64,000 nucleotides of DNA. Origin: Pyronema omphalodes. Its lineage: Eukaryota; Ascomycota; Pezizomycetes; Pezizales; Pyronemataceae. Both the position numbers and the translations under genes were made by a program. Location: contig JAJJXM010000019.1 in assembly GCA_024516155.1 (NCBI GenBank), positions 248,001 to 312,000 on the forward strand. The letters run 5' to 3'. The notes below the pieces were generated by a model. That model was given only the letters and a program-made list of their open reading frames with translations, ran no database searches and had not been told where the DNA came from. This document shows positions 46,790-59,290 of this stretch, one piece after another (the stretch's first letter is position 1; each line of letters opens with the position of its first letter).

Positions 46790-48100
46790 GTGAATCTGAA
46801 ATAGAAGGTATTGATGAAACTAATCCCCGGCAAAAACTTCTGGGACTTCAGGATTATCATCCGTGAAGGCATCATAATATGGTAATAATACTTTTGGTGA
46901 TATTTACCGCCTTTCAAAGCAACGGCATTTGTATGTCATATTATTTTTCGACGGTGACCTCTAATGAGGGCTCATCACCTTATGTATCGGTACAGAAGGA
47001 TGGCCCCAGCCTCCGACATTACAAATGGTACCGGACTTTGTCTCACTCATCGCCGGGAGGTTCTGACACATGATTCTAGTTTCTCCATAAGAGTCTGTAG
47101 GTCCTTTGACTCCACTAGCCAGATCAAGCTGTCCGTAAATGGTGAACCCTGACATCCAACAACTTGTGCTCTGTATGAGCCTTTCAAGCTTTGATCAGTT
47201 TCCAATTAAATAAATAAAAAACAATACCCAAAACCCTGCTTTCCAGTTTTTCCTATAGTTCGTCATGTGAATGTCAAAAGGTATTGATGATATTAGTGGC
47301 ACACCACATTGTGGAGTAGGTGATGAGGTAAGTTATGATAACGGTTTGGTCAGTTGAAGACCGGTAGTGGCTGACGTTCGAAAACAATTCACTGGTAATT
47401 TACCAGCTACAGCGATAGCCCTCTGCGAATGGGAAGACTTATGAAGATAAAACCGGCGTGATTTTCGGCCTCAATGTGATCCACGACGAGTGAGAAGTCG
47501 TGAGGTACCTGCAGCACGCCAGCACTGATTTAAATCCTGCCAGACTGGAGTAAATCATATCAGAATACCAGCACCAATCCCGTTGGTTTTTAACAGGATA
47601 TATCAATTCATTGACATCAGTGCAATTTTTAAGATCTTGGAAGCGTACGGAGGGTGGAGGGAGAGAGGGTAGGCACCATCTGTTCATTTATTTGTGGATA
47701 ATAGAACAGATATTCTTTCCCAATGCGATGACGGGTTGTATAAATTATAACCGATGGCAGGTGTATTTCTTGTACTTAATTTATTGGATAAAACGAAGGC
47801 TATGATAATATATTTACTCGACAAAGGTGTAGATACAAACGCACCAGATAATGGCGGGAGAATACACTAGCGCAACTCGAATGATATGGGGCTTTCAGAC
47901 TCAGATCGTTGTACAAATCTAGATTTATCATAGTTTCTGTACAAGCTAGTGACCGAAATCTAAAACAGTTTCTGTTGTATGTTTTTTGGGGTTTTCTTGG
48001 CGTATCTAGCAGTCAGAACGCCGAGCACCTAGTGGTGATAATCTATGATCGAGGAGGAAATGCTCCGAATAGGCAGCAGTTCACCCTTGAGCTCCCATGA
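46790..48100 (+). pseudogene. Decayed ankyrin-repeat gene
   Basis: Plus-strand pieces match ankyrin repeats in scattered frames: GHHNMVIILL near 46868, EVVRYLQHASTDLNPARLE near 47480-47540, LLDKGVDTNAPDNGGR near 47810-47865, and AEHLVVIIYDRGGNAPNRQQ near 48020-48080. Stops and frame changes separate them. Ankyrin arrays are common C-terminal sensors of fungal NLR-like proteins, but no nucleotide-binding domain is seen next to this one. Individual fragments are short, so the call rests on their common strand and order. Confidence 0.45.
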
Positions 48101-48230
48101 CTAGATGCCATGCGCAATTCTCTCATGTTTGTACTTCACTGAATCATGGTACTTTTGGTAATTGTCATAATTTTGATATCATAATGTTCATCTCATCACT
48201 TATTACATTCTGTCATTACTCATCACACTC

Positions 48231-48503
48231 TTAACCACTTCCCCTTCCCTGCGAATCCGCCCCTCCCATCTTCGCATCCGGTCCCTTCCCCATACCAACA
48301 CCCTTATCTTCCGAAGATGTCTTACTACCAGACTGTTTCTGTCCCTCCGCATGAGGCAAACCGGCTGCACTGGCAACCCAATCATCGGAATCTTCTTTCT
48401 TCGCCGTCCTATATCCACTCATGGGGGCCTGTCTGTCAACGCCCGAGCCTTGAGCTCCATGAGGATTGTGTTGATCCTTTGCCTCTTTCTGGTAGGTGTC
48501 CAT
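48231..48503 (-). CDS. Hypothetical small hydrophilic protein
   Basis: This 90-residue frame (MDTYQKEAKDQHNPHGAQG...) is very hydrophilic and rich in G, K, D, S and Q, with a single tryptophan in SDDWVASAAGLPHAEG. Codon use looks coding-like, unlike the decayed DNA around it, and it ends in TAA. The frame is open upstream for 42 codons, but this ATG (48503) fits better because the upstream part is hydrophobic and unlike the rest. It may be a stress-type disordered protein; I recognise no family. Confidence 0.4.
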   Translation of the reverse strand: MDTYQKEAKDQHNPHGAQGSGVDRQAPMSGYRTAKKEDSDDWVASAAGLPHAEGQKQSGSKTSSEDKGVGMGKGPDAKMGGADSQGRGSG

Positions 48504-51500
48504 TGTGATCAGACGGACAGTATTTGATGTAAATGGTAGTTGTAGTGGTAATTTCGAGGTAGCTTTCAGAGATGGTAGATTTTTGACAAGAGGTGTGAAG
48601 ATAATGGACATGAAGGCGAGGATGTTCACTGGGGCGGAATATGATGTTTTATACCAATTCTCATGCCTTAGTAGAGTAATCAGAAAATTCTGATGATAAT
48701 GAATCGATTTTACTAGATGTCGTCATTCGTCATGCCTCAACTCTGAGGAGAACTTGCTTCTCGCTATGATATGACGGTCGTATGATTTTTTTTTTCCTTT
48801 CTTTCGGTAGACGTAGACGTTTTTGGTTCGTATAACGGCACTCTTATCAATGGCAACCGGATTGGGACATGCACTGCGCTCACCGGTGTCTGGGGACGAC
48901 GATCGCAAGCGCGGTTGGTTACCACTTAGCAACACTGACCCGGCGATTATCATAGTTACCCTGTGAAGTTTTGGAGCGCATCAGTCTTGGCGAAATAAAA
49001 TTTTGAAGGATTTACTTACGGGCTGCGGGAAGGGGGGTAACGGTGACATTTCGGATACTGCCGACCGCAGACCAAGCCACACTTGATCATAGAATATCAC
49101 TCTTGGTTTAGAGGAGCTGCCCGTGCTAGGGACCGCCACTGTGTCCCATATCGTCCGAGGATTTTTGCTATGGAGATTTCCAAGTAAATTTAGTTAAACA
49201 GCATTCGGTATGAATAGTAGTGTATAGTATAATACTGGCGATAGCGTGATGGCTAACCCTTATGTTGCCACCAAAACAAATATTTGGAATTCCTCCTAGC
49301 AAAACTTTTTCGGCTTCGGAAATAATAATAAACACCTAGAATAATGTCTAAAACCCGTGGAAATGCATCCTTGTGCCAAACGAGATTTACGCTAATCACT
49401 GATTATATAAGTGTGAGAATCGTCGCCGATGCGCTAGGCGACGTTATATATTTGGCTTTGTTTGATCTTGAGCTTGTAGACAATCCATCATTCATATTGA
49501 CTGCTCGAGATTTCGATTTCAATGGATTCAGTATTATAATCAAAGTAAATTAGTGACCCAACTCACAGTGACCTTTGATATAACGCCGTCGAAGCTTGCC
49601 GAAGAGTCAATTGTATGTAGTTAAGACCTAAGGTTGTCATTCAAAAGAACAGCTGATGCAGAATATGGACCGATTAATTCGCTATTTCATCCGCTGAGAC
49701 ATTCTGAACGGTTCTGCTATCGTTCGATTAGACATTACAATGTCTATGGCTCTACAGCTTAACTACGAAGTACCTCGGGTTATAGTCCACTTGGTTAGCT
49801 TTGTAGTGCACTTTACCCACCAATTAGGGCTGCATAGAATCTCAGTAGCTGCATGAACATGCGGTACATACACCGATGCGTGATGTCACGTAGCATCTTG
49901 CGCAGTATTTCTGATAGGTCTTCCAACTAGCTATCTACCCAAGTAATCAACGACCAAAGATTTCTTCAACAGCAACTACCTATGACTACGACAATGTTCA
50001 TCATCACTCCGAGCCTACGACATTGTTACTTTGGCCACATGGACTAACGACTAGTCATTAGATATTCCACCGTCTAAGCAAGAATCATTATCATACGGCC
50101 CTAAAAGCTTGACATGCAACAAAACATCTTCGTCCCATTATCCATAGGGCGAACTGTTGCCAGGGTCCCGCGCCGCATGCTCGCCTACGGATGATCAATT
50201 GGTGAGATTGATTTTCGTTTGCTTTATTAATCATTAATAATTGATATCATGCTTCTGTTTGTTTTTGCAGGACGTTGAAGATCATCTCGGGGCCGGAGGA
50301 GGAGTTGGAACGCGGGGGTGATGAGGGATTCCGCGGCATAAATTCCGAATATTCCGCACCGTATGTTTATTCCGTGCTGGTTGGAGATATATCCTAATTG
50401 ACCGTATTGTGCATATATTAAAAACGCTCCTGGTGTCCAATAGGATACCAGAGCCCTGAATACTCCGTCTACCGCACCCGAGCTTCTATCCCCTACGGGG
50501 GCCTGGTCAAAGTAAGGCTCGAGTTTGCTGTTCACCCACCACTCCACTTCCCAATCACGCCGGGATCACGCCACGTTCTTTCCAGAGACTCTACATACAA
50601 GACCTCTTTTCAATCCGGATCGGAATCAGTCTAAAGAGAACCCTAATACCCAAATTCAAACAGAACGCAACGCAACGCTAGATCACCATACTCTATGGTA
50701 GCATAAAACGGCCTTCAAAGATCATCATCGCGCATTAGCTCCACACGCTATGATCTGCAATCTACACAATCAAAAGCCTGGTACCGAATAATCTTCCGAC
50801 AATCATTTTAGTTTCTTTAGTTGCAACTCCACATTATATGGTGCAAAAGAGCATCTGAAGTTTGCTATAACTATTTGTTGACTTTAGCTCTCCGCTGTGT
50901 CTGTTACGTACAGTAGCAGCATGTAAATCCTCTTGCCTTTGGCCATCTCAAGAACCATTGCTTTAAGTTTTGGATTAATTCGCGCACTTTATACACACCA
51001 TACATACATACGTAGGCAATGGAAAAAACTACGGTTAAATTCATCGTCATATCGTATCGAACCATCTATCGTCACTGAATTTCGTTTGTATCGTGTCGAC
51101 TATTGTTACGATACGGTCCCTCGCCATCGGAGGAAATCCGAAAATCCGATTTTATCATACATAGATAACCCGACACGTCACTTCATGGCATTATCATAGC
51201 ACCGGTTCTATGTACTGTATTCGAGACATCTGATGATATGTAGAAAACGCAAAGAAAAATAGCTTTCCGATTTTGTCATTCCGACCTCCCTCTCCTTCCA
51301 CAGCGCGCACCCGACCACTCGGAATTCGACAACGCTGGATACCTCAATCATGACGAAATCCCGAAATTCCCGAAATTCCGAAAGCGAATGAAACATACAT
51401 ACATATGGCTGTTAGGCATGTAGGTACATCTTTCTGCTGGACGAAAAGAGGGATCTCACATGTGACGTGCTGGAAAAACAAAAAAGTGATCGCATAGATA

Positions 51501-51869
51501 AGGCTGGATGTCTGGATAGAATACGAATACGGACACTTCATCATCATCATCATCATCATATATGGGGGGCATATTCTCCGAAACCCTTGAAGAAATTAAC
51601 TGCATCCCATTTCTGCAGTCTACAGTCTACATATTTAACCAAAAGTCAAAGTCACAGTCACCATCACCGTCACCTGAATCATGGAAAAAAATTCTCTGGG
51701 TCCGTGGGTCCAGTGGTGACTGAAATAAAGCATAGTATGCCTGACCTATTAGTCTATCAGTCCATTATTATGCTTCAAAATTTACGAACCCAATGAATAA
51801 CTGAAACAAAAACAAACCCGAAACCGAAACCGAACTTAAACATGATATAGAAATAAAAAACCTGCTTAT
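48504..51869. other. AT-rich spacer, no clear gene
   Basis: This stretch has short frames without domains, apart from one listed low-confidence ORF (50227-50547). TCATCA repeats occur near 51538-51558. It may include old, mutated element remains. Confidence 0.45.
50227..50547 (-). CDS. Hypothetical ORF, unsupported
   Basis: This is a 106-residue frame starting MEWWVNSKLEPYFDQAP. Its first 90 residues have balanced composition (VSYWTPGAFLIYAQYGQLGY) and look more protein-like than its neighbours. I find no family, no intron structure and no promoter signal. It could be a fragment of a larger decayed gene. Confidence 0.22.
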   Translation of the reverse strand: MEWWVNSKLEPYFDQAPVGDRSSGAVDGVFRALVSYWTPGAFLIYAQYGQLGYISNQHGINIRCGIFGIYAAESLITPAFQLLLRPRDDLQRPAKTNRSMISIIND

Positions 51870-53050
51870 TATGTCTCATGAACACCATGTATTATGCATG
51901 CATGCATTACATCCCGCATACCATATCCATTCCGTCCAAAACTTGAAACAAAACTATCAGCTATCAGCTGCCATCTGCTATCTGTCATCCATTTCCAATC
52001 TATCAACTGTCAATTGTCAATTGTCAATTGTCAGAATATGTAGCATAGAATACATGCTGCATTTACCGAACCTATCGGATGTTTGTTTAGAAACCATATG
52101 CACCACACTGCTTGTGAATGTTTTCTTCTTGAATAATGAGTGAGGAACAACCAATCACTTACCTATAATATCTGTTCTGTCCGAAACTCGAAACTAACTG
52201 TCAGCTGTCAGCTGTCAGCTGTCATCCATTTCCCATCTGTCATCAGTCAACTGTCAAGTATCAATTGTCAATTGTTGAAATATGTAGCATACATACATGC
52301 TGCATTTACCGAATCTATCACACGTTTATCTAGACACCATATGCATCGGTCGTGAATATTTCTTTTGAACAATAAGTAAAGAACAATCGATTACTTACCC
52401 ATACCACTGGACAGCCGAGTATCTCACCTAATGACAACCGCATGATACAGTGATTATGAGATGCTATGGTAAGTATGTAAGTATGTACATATGAATAGGA
52501 AAGACATAGTAGAGACATAAAAAACGCATGCATGCATACATGCGTCAATTTTCAAAGTACGTAGAACGCGGTTTATCTGCCGGACATGTCTTATTGGACA
52601 TCCACTTATACAGTGTCTTATATCAGGGCAACTTCTATGGTGAAATCTAGGGTGACTTCTGTGCTGACTTGAAACATATGTCTATCCCTAGCTGACGTGA
52701 AATCTTTTCCCGAACACGAGTTACGATTACCTACTGGTAACTACTATATAGATCATGAGATGCTATGTACATACATACCCTCACATAAGAGAGACATGCA
52801 TGCATGTGGCCTTATGTTTCGGCTGTCAGCTGTCGGCTGTCATCTCTCAGCTGTCAGAATACCGCCATATGTAGAATAACATTTGCCGGGCCTATCGGAC
52901 GATTGTTTGGGCAGCCTATGGTAAGACTACTTGCATATAAAGATTCCTAGAGCAGTTAACATATGATCATGAGATGCTATGTATTTATGTATGTATTTAT
53001 GTAGTTATGTACATAACTCCTGTAGCATCATGTAGCTATGGATTTATGTA
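51870..53050. repeat. Diverged higher-order tandem repeat
   Basis: A unit of about 240 bases at about 51915-52163 recurs at about 52164-52400 and, more weakly, at about 52815-52925. Each has a TCAGCTGTCAGC-type core, then CATTTGYCRRCC-like text (TGCATTTACCGAA in the first two), a CTATCGGAYG string and GTTTGTTTAG. A GATCATGAGATGCTATGTA string appears with the later units (52437-52457, 52753-52775, 52962-52982). CATGCATG runs punctuate the block. Confidence 0.7.
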
Positions 53051-56000
53051 AGTATGTAGCTACATTACGGTGTTTTCATGTATACGTGCACTACATCTTA
53101 GCTAAAGCATGGATAATCGAGCTTGAAGCTTGGCCTACCTACGATTTATGAGACTACATATGAGGCCACGCTAAAAGCGGTGGTATTTGAGACACGCATG
53201 AATTAGGTCAGGTCGGGCCAAGTCAGGTTTAAGCCCTGATGCCCTGAAGTATTTGTGTAATGATAATGACAGCTAGACAAAGGGAATGATGATGCCTATA
53301 TATGATGAGGGGGGGGGGGGGGAGGTTCTGAGGAACGGTATAGGTTAATTAAAGGATCACGAAGCTTATGATATGGTAGCAGATATTCTTTCTGACTACA
53401 AATCATTGTCGAAGGATACTGAGTACTTCATAATGAAAGTACTATTCTTAGTATGGTCTTAATAGTTCTAAGTTCTAGTTGCATGGAGAAAATGAGGCAC
53501 AAATGCCAGGTGCAGTGATATGATGCTGCGTGCACTATATATGTACAACAGAAAGCAGGAGTCGAAGGTATCCTTATCACTATATCTGGATTTTGGGTTA
53601 TGGTTAGCTGGTCTCGTCGCCTGAGAGGGCGTAAAGTCAGAGGCCTCTGAGGGATGGACGGACTGGAGCGACTTGGTAGACTGGGAGGACTAGACAGCCC
53701 TGGTAGATTGGACAGACTCGGTAGACTACATACTAGCTAGACTTAATATATTCAGCTAATCCCGAGTCCTTAGCCAATAGACCCAGGATCTGAGACTATA
53801 TACTGTACCTACTATCATTCAACACTGATTCTTCTTGGACTAATTGTTGAATTTGTCTAGAAGGGAAGGAGTCACCATACCATAACTATATGTATATACT
53901 ATGTATATATATACACATGATGTTCTAGATCTTAATTTTAGTGTTTTATTAAGAACTAGCTATGGAACTATGAAACTATGAAACTATTACATTATATTAT
54001 ATTACATTGCGGGGACCCTTTTTTTTAAAAAAAACATTTTTTTTCTTTGAGAACATACATACACACATACATACAGACATACAGATAGACAGGTGACTTC
54101 TAACTTCTACAAGATCCCACCGATTTTAATTTTACAATAACGCTCAAAACCGACGGGATGTCGTCCAGTGTCGCACAGTACATACGGCAAATAAAAAAAA
54201 AATAAAAAATAAAATGCACTCCGGCAAGCCAACTCTTGCAACCGCAACTGCCAAAAAGCCGAAACGCCATCAAGCCATCAAGCCATAATGCAGGCGTTCG
54301 GCGCTTCTCAGAAATATGCACATCCGCGACTCGCTAATCCCTGGATATACGGATATTTATCGATATCGATATCCATGGTGCTATCAAGCGTTCATGCATA
54401 TCGGATACATTTTGTATAGATAGTATCGTATCGAAGTTCCACCCCCTCCTCTCATCGGAAGACATTCCCGCCGTATATCTCTCAATCTCTACGATCTGCC
54501 ATCTGGTGTATTTCGTATGTTTATAGTGTTATAGATCTGCACTCTAAATTTGAATCATTCGAATTTCGATTCAATATATGCTTTACACCACTATCAAAGA
54601 TGTATATTTTTAACCGGTGGATAATTGAAGATGACTGGCCTGGGGACCAGGGTCACCGGTCTGATAGGATCCCATTGTGTTGTTTTTCTTTTTCTTTCAT
54701 GTCTTGCTTATTGCGTTTCCTTTCATTATCGATTGGTCTCTTCATTTCTTTGTCTCATCTGATCATACATACCGAAAGGATTATTTCGGACTTGGCCGCC
54801 AACTGGTTCATACTCAATGTTTCTTACCAAAAATGGAACTCATGTATGTAGACATTGACAAGATACAAGGATATTCTATGATGCTAGCAGCTATATAGAG
54901 ACACACGTTAATTTATTCTCACGTATATAGAGACACACGTTAATTATTCTCACAATTCGAGTCACCCATAAACACTTGATATATGTAAGGCCGAAGGTCA
55001 GGCTACCCACCTGTTCACCTGTTTACAGTTCACGATTCGTTTACGTATTGTCGTTCGTCCCGCCGTCGTATCTGCGCCTGGGAATAACAATTAACGCCTG
55101 ACATCTGGACTCTGAGCTTTGTAATCTGCCCTACCTAAACCAACCAATTAACTAACCAACCAACCATCCAGCCATCCAATCATCCAACCATACGCAACCA
55201 TACACCATCCATCATACCTGGTATCAATTGATCTCGCGGGGAAAGAAAAGCTCTGATTGATAGCTAACCGAGATTACATCCCAGACAGCTACACAACCAT
55301 ACCTGAGGAGGGGGTTCAACAGCAACTAAGTTGAAAGTAGACTTCCTGTATGTATATATAATCGAAAGCCCGAAGGCGTACGGTGTGCAGTCAGCCGTCT
55401 CCACCAAGTACGCCTTGCAACCAACCCCTGATTAGGCGAGCGGCAAATGCTAGTAGCCAATCGGGCTCAGCAAAGTCGGTGTCTCTGAAGAAGTGAATTG
55501 ATAAACCGCACCTCGCAAAAGGCCGATGCCGATCAAACAAATAATATTAGGTGTTTTATTTTCTTGTTTAGATACATTCTGAGAAAGCAGGAAATTGAAT
55601 ATGGTGAGATGGATGACTTGTTTGTTGATTAATTTATTACAAGTAAAGAATCTGTCGTAGGAGGCCTCAAACGGTATCCGGTTATCGGCCCGGCTCCTAC
55701 TCACTGTACCTTACATTGCTGCTGCTTCTGCTTATCCATAGGATCTTGTTGCCTTTACTACGGTTGGACTCGAACCCATTTGATTCGTTATTATCCCCTA
55801 CGTTGTTCCCTCAGCTTTCCACCATACTCAATCTGCAGATATTGCTTTTTTTTTTGTTTTTTCATGTGTTGGCGGAAGAATTTGTTATTGCGGATGCGGA
55901 TGTCTTTTATACATCTCAGTGCATGGCGCACATGTCGTATCTAGATTCTCGATTTAGAGCAGATTCACAAGGTCCAACTGGAACCGCCTAAATAGGTTAA

Positions 56001-56569
56001 GCAGGTGTTCCAGGTCTCTGGCTTGTGGGGCTAAATGTTTAGGCCGATGCCCTAACTTGCTCTAGCGTGTGTGGTAGGCCCTAAAATTGTGTATGGTGGA
56101 TCTGAACTTATGCGGGTCATGTACGACTACGACTGTATCTATGGGACTACAGATGACTGACTATCTATCCGACTAACTTTCGGTCTTCGAAGCTGAAAAT
56201 CCCTGCCTGTCTGGTGGGCTACCTTCCTCAACCTCAGACCTCTCTATCTTTGGGCGGCAAGCCGAAAGCAAGCAAAGAAGTGCAAACCCGAACCCTCTTA
56301 AACCTCTCTTATCCACCGCCACCTCCGAGAGAAGAGTCGACTACACCTACATCTACGTCTACGTCTACAATCTCCATCTTCAATTTACTTTCATTCCTCT
56401 TCTTCTCCGGAACTCGAACCCTCGAGTCAACCCCGCAGGAAGTTTTGACACACTCCTCCGCCACCATCACCACCACCACCGGTAACGAAGAAACCAAAGA
56501 CACTTCCAACAAACCCTCCACCGTACCAAAAGGATAGAAAAAGAGAGAGATAATCCAAACCTTTTCAAA
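53051..56569. other. AT-rich spacer and his2 promoter
   Basis: No gene is recognisable. Features are ATGTATG-type strings, a run of about 14 G near 53308-53321, CCAAC/CCATC repeats near 55138-55200, and in the last 350 bases a C-rich promoter and leader of the histidinol phosphatase gene. Confidence 0.45.
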
Positions 56570-57724
56570 ATGCCGTTCTCCCACCACAGTCACTCCGGGG
56601 AGTTTTGCATGCATGCAAAAGATACTCTCGAGGAGATGATCCAAGAAGCCATCAGACGGGGCATGACAGTTTTTTCCCTAACCGAGCATGCCCCACGAGA
56701 CCAGGTGGTAGATTTATATCCTGAGGAGGTATGTTTAAATCCTCTTCTTTGCCACTATTAATCTGCTTTGGGGGATGAAGTCCTCGTCACTTTATGACCA
56801 AATCCAAAAGCCCTCCGCTGACACCTTCAAGGTCCGCGCCCAACGAACCCCATTCGATCTCTTCAACCAATTCCTTGCCTTCTACAACACAGCGCTATTG
56901 CTCCGAGCTAAATACTCCTCTCAAATCCACCTTTTGGTCGGTTGCGAAACCGAATACATCCGTCCCAGCTCAATCCATTTGATGCGGGAACTTTGCTCAC
57001 AATTCCGCTTCGATTTCCTAGTAGGATCTGTACACCATGTCAATACTATTCCTATCGATTTTGATAGAGCCTTGTACCAAAAAGCACTCTTGAGTCTTGG
57101 ACCCGAGGCTACTGAGGAGATGTTGTTTGAACGATATCTTGACGAGCAACTCTATATGTTGGAGGAGGTTAAACCGGCGGTTGTTGGACATTTCGATCTC
57201 ATTAGACTTATGAGTAATGAACCGAAGAAGATGATGAAGGATTATGGGCAAAGGGTTTGGTCCAAGGTAGTGAGGAATTTGGAGGCGATAAAGTTCTATG
57301 GAGGGTTATTGGAGTTGAATTCAGCGGCTATAAGGAAGGGATGGGATACACCGTATCCCGGAAGAGATGTTTGTGATGTGAGTACCCTGTTGTCAAAAGA
57401 TGTATTGGAAGTACAGCAGTGTGCGGGGATTAACACATGACAAAACAGACATGGTTATTAATGGGAGGACGTTTCACCTTCTCCGACGATTCCCACGGCG
57501 TATTGCAAGTCGGCCTAAACTACCACCACCTCCTAGCCTACTGCCAATCATTAGGCATTAAAGAAATTCACTATCTAATCAAGCTTCCTATGGGAGAAAT
57601 GGCAATAGATGTTTTGGATGCCTGCGCTGTAAGATCAATGTCTATGGAGGAGCTTGTTCTACATCCGTTTTGGGAGAAGGATAGACAGGAGAGAGCCAAT
57701 AGCGAGAAAGAAATTGCATTTTAG
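56570..57724 (+). CDS. HIS2: Histidinol-phosphatase (PHP family)
   Basis: This enzyme removes phosphate from histidinol phosphate, the penultimate step of histidine synthesis, using a PHP-type metal centre. Exons are 56570-56728, 56832-57377 and 57449-57724 (326 residues). The metal-binding HSHSG (residues 6-10) and LTEHAPRD, then GCETEYIRP, FLVGSVHHV, VVGHFDLIR, LELNSAA and FTFSDDSHG are all visible. The first acceptor was placed at a CTGAC-N-AAG site; an upstream in-frame acceptor at 56780 would add 17 residues. The protein ends soon after EELVLHPFWEK, as relatives do, at a TAG. The frame then stays open for another 52 codons (see 57725-57883). Confidence 0.92.
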
Positions 57725-57883
57725 GAATCTGCTGAGGATGCTATCAAAAGGGCTTTTGGCGGTTTCTATGATGGATTGGGAGAGGTGGTAATAGACCAGC
57801 CTCAGGACCAACAGGATGGGGTGAAAGAGGACTCTGATGTGAAGGAACCGGAAGATGAAACAAGTAGTGGTATTGATACATAG
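57725..57883 (+). other. In-frame acidic extension behind the HIS2 stop
   Basis: Directly after the TAG, the same frame runs 52 codons to a second TAG (57881-57883). It reads like protein: ESAEDAIKRAFGGFYDGLGE, then a D/E/Q-rich end. Chance gives an open frame this long about one time in twelve. An intron from GTAAGA (57629) to the TTTTAG at 57724 is possible and keeps the frame, but it would remove the conserved HPFW. Readthrough or an isoform are other options. Confidence 0.35.
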
Positions 57884-59290
57884 GCGGATACGGGATATAG
57901 GTGATGCTGAGAGTTTTATGGATTATGGATTTGCGATTATAAACTATTGTTGGTGATTACTTTATAGCGGGGGAGGGGGAGGGGGGTCATTAGACGAAAC
58001 GATGGGAGTATACACATTTTGAAAAGGACCGTCAATAGTTGGTTGACGCAATAGAAGATGGGTTTATAAATACTTGCTTACATATTTATATCCTCATATC
58101 CTTATATCCTTATATACATTACATTACATACATCATAAAATACACTACTTGCTTATTCATTTTTTTTTTTTTTTTTACTTTTTACTTTTTGCTCCCATTC
58201 CTTTTTTTTTAGATTGGATTAATTGATTGTATTAATTATACTCGTATCAGAGGGGATTTAACTTTCTTTTAATCATTGTACTCTAGACTATAAATTTTTG
58301 ATTCTGGAAATAAAAGAAAATTGTATCAAGTCCATGGGAATATTGAAATGGTTGTGGGATAATGTAGGATTTGGGATACGAGGCGGCGGGGGTATTGAGA
58401 TTCTTGGGATCTGTGGGGATGGCATATCAAGAACCTTGGTGGTAAGGTAAGATAAGGTAAGGTGGGGTGGGTGGTGAACCTGGGAGTGCTGGGAGTGGTG
58501 GGGTGGGGTGGGGTGGGTGGGGTGGGGGTGGGGTGGGGTGGTGAACCTGGGAGAGCTGGGAGTGCTGGGGGAGCTGGGTTTATTATATTGTAAATTATAG
58601 CTATAGAAATTATAATTGTATGGCTGTAGTTATGATATCTGATGGCTGTAGTTATGATGTCTGATGTCAAATATCTATACCTGTCTATATCCCATATCCC
58701 ATATCCCGTATCCCATATATTTCTCGATATCCCACATCTCTCTATATTCCAAACCCACCACACCTATCCACAACCAACCCCTCCCCCCGCCCAAAAAAAA
58801 GGTAAAAAGTCAAAAAAAAGTCAAAAAAAAAGTAAAATAAATCCAACGCCCCAATTCTAGAGTAAATAAATAAATAAATAAATAAATAATAATGAGGATA
58901 GATAATAATGGCCAAAAAAAAAAAAAAAAAACAAGAAAAAAAAAAAGAGAAAAGAGATGTGATTGTGTAATTTACTACATCTGTAATATGTGCAAGAAAG
59001 CTATAGTGCTTACAGACTCCAGTCCTGTTACCTGCCACTGCCAATGCCTCCGTGCCATTCCCGTTATCCTTTCCCGCCCCTTGTCACTTCCACCGCAGCT
59101 CTCGACCTACTGATCTATGCTCTCCACGCTGGAAACAGCCACTGTATTTCGTCTCATTGATCTCCTGGCTATCTAACCCATACACACCCCCCTCCCCCCC
59201 CCCCCCCCCACTCCCCCCACTCCCACCCTCTCTCCCAAACACCCCAGATACACCCTACAGCCCCTACAACGCCCCTGCCCCTATAAACCT
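57884..59290. other. Spacer between HIS2 and the R3H gene
   Basis: This convergent intergenic stretch has no recognisable gene. It contains T-runs near 58160-58175, a GGGGTGG-type G-rich tract (58485-58545), a TAAA repeat (58863-58888) and C-runs near 59190-59208. Confidence 0.5.

Noticed and set aside
55740..55990. Leucine-rich 91-residue plus-strand frame
   Set aside because: Hydrophobic frames are expected in CT/T-rich DNA; no start context, intron or family supports it.
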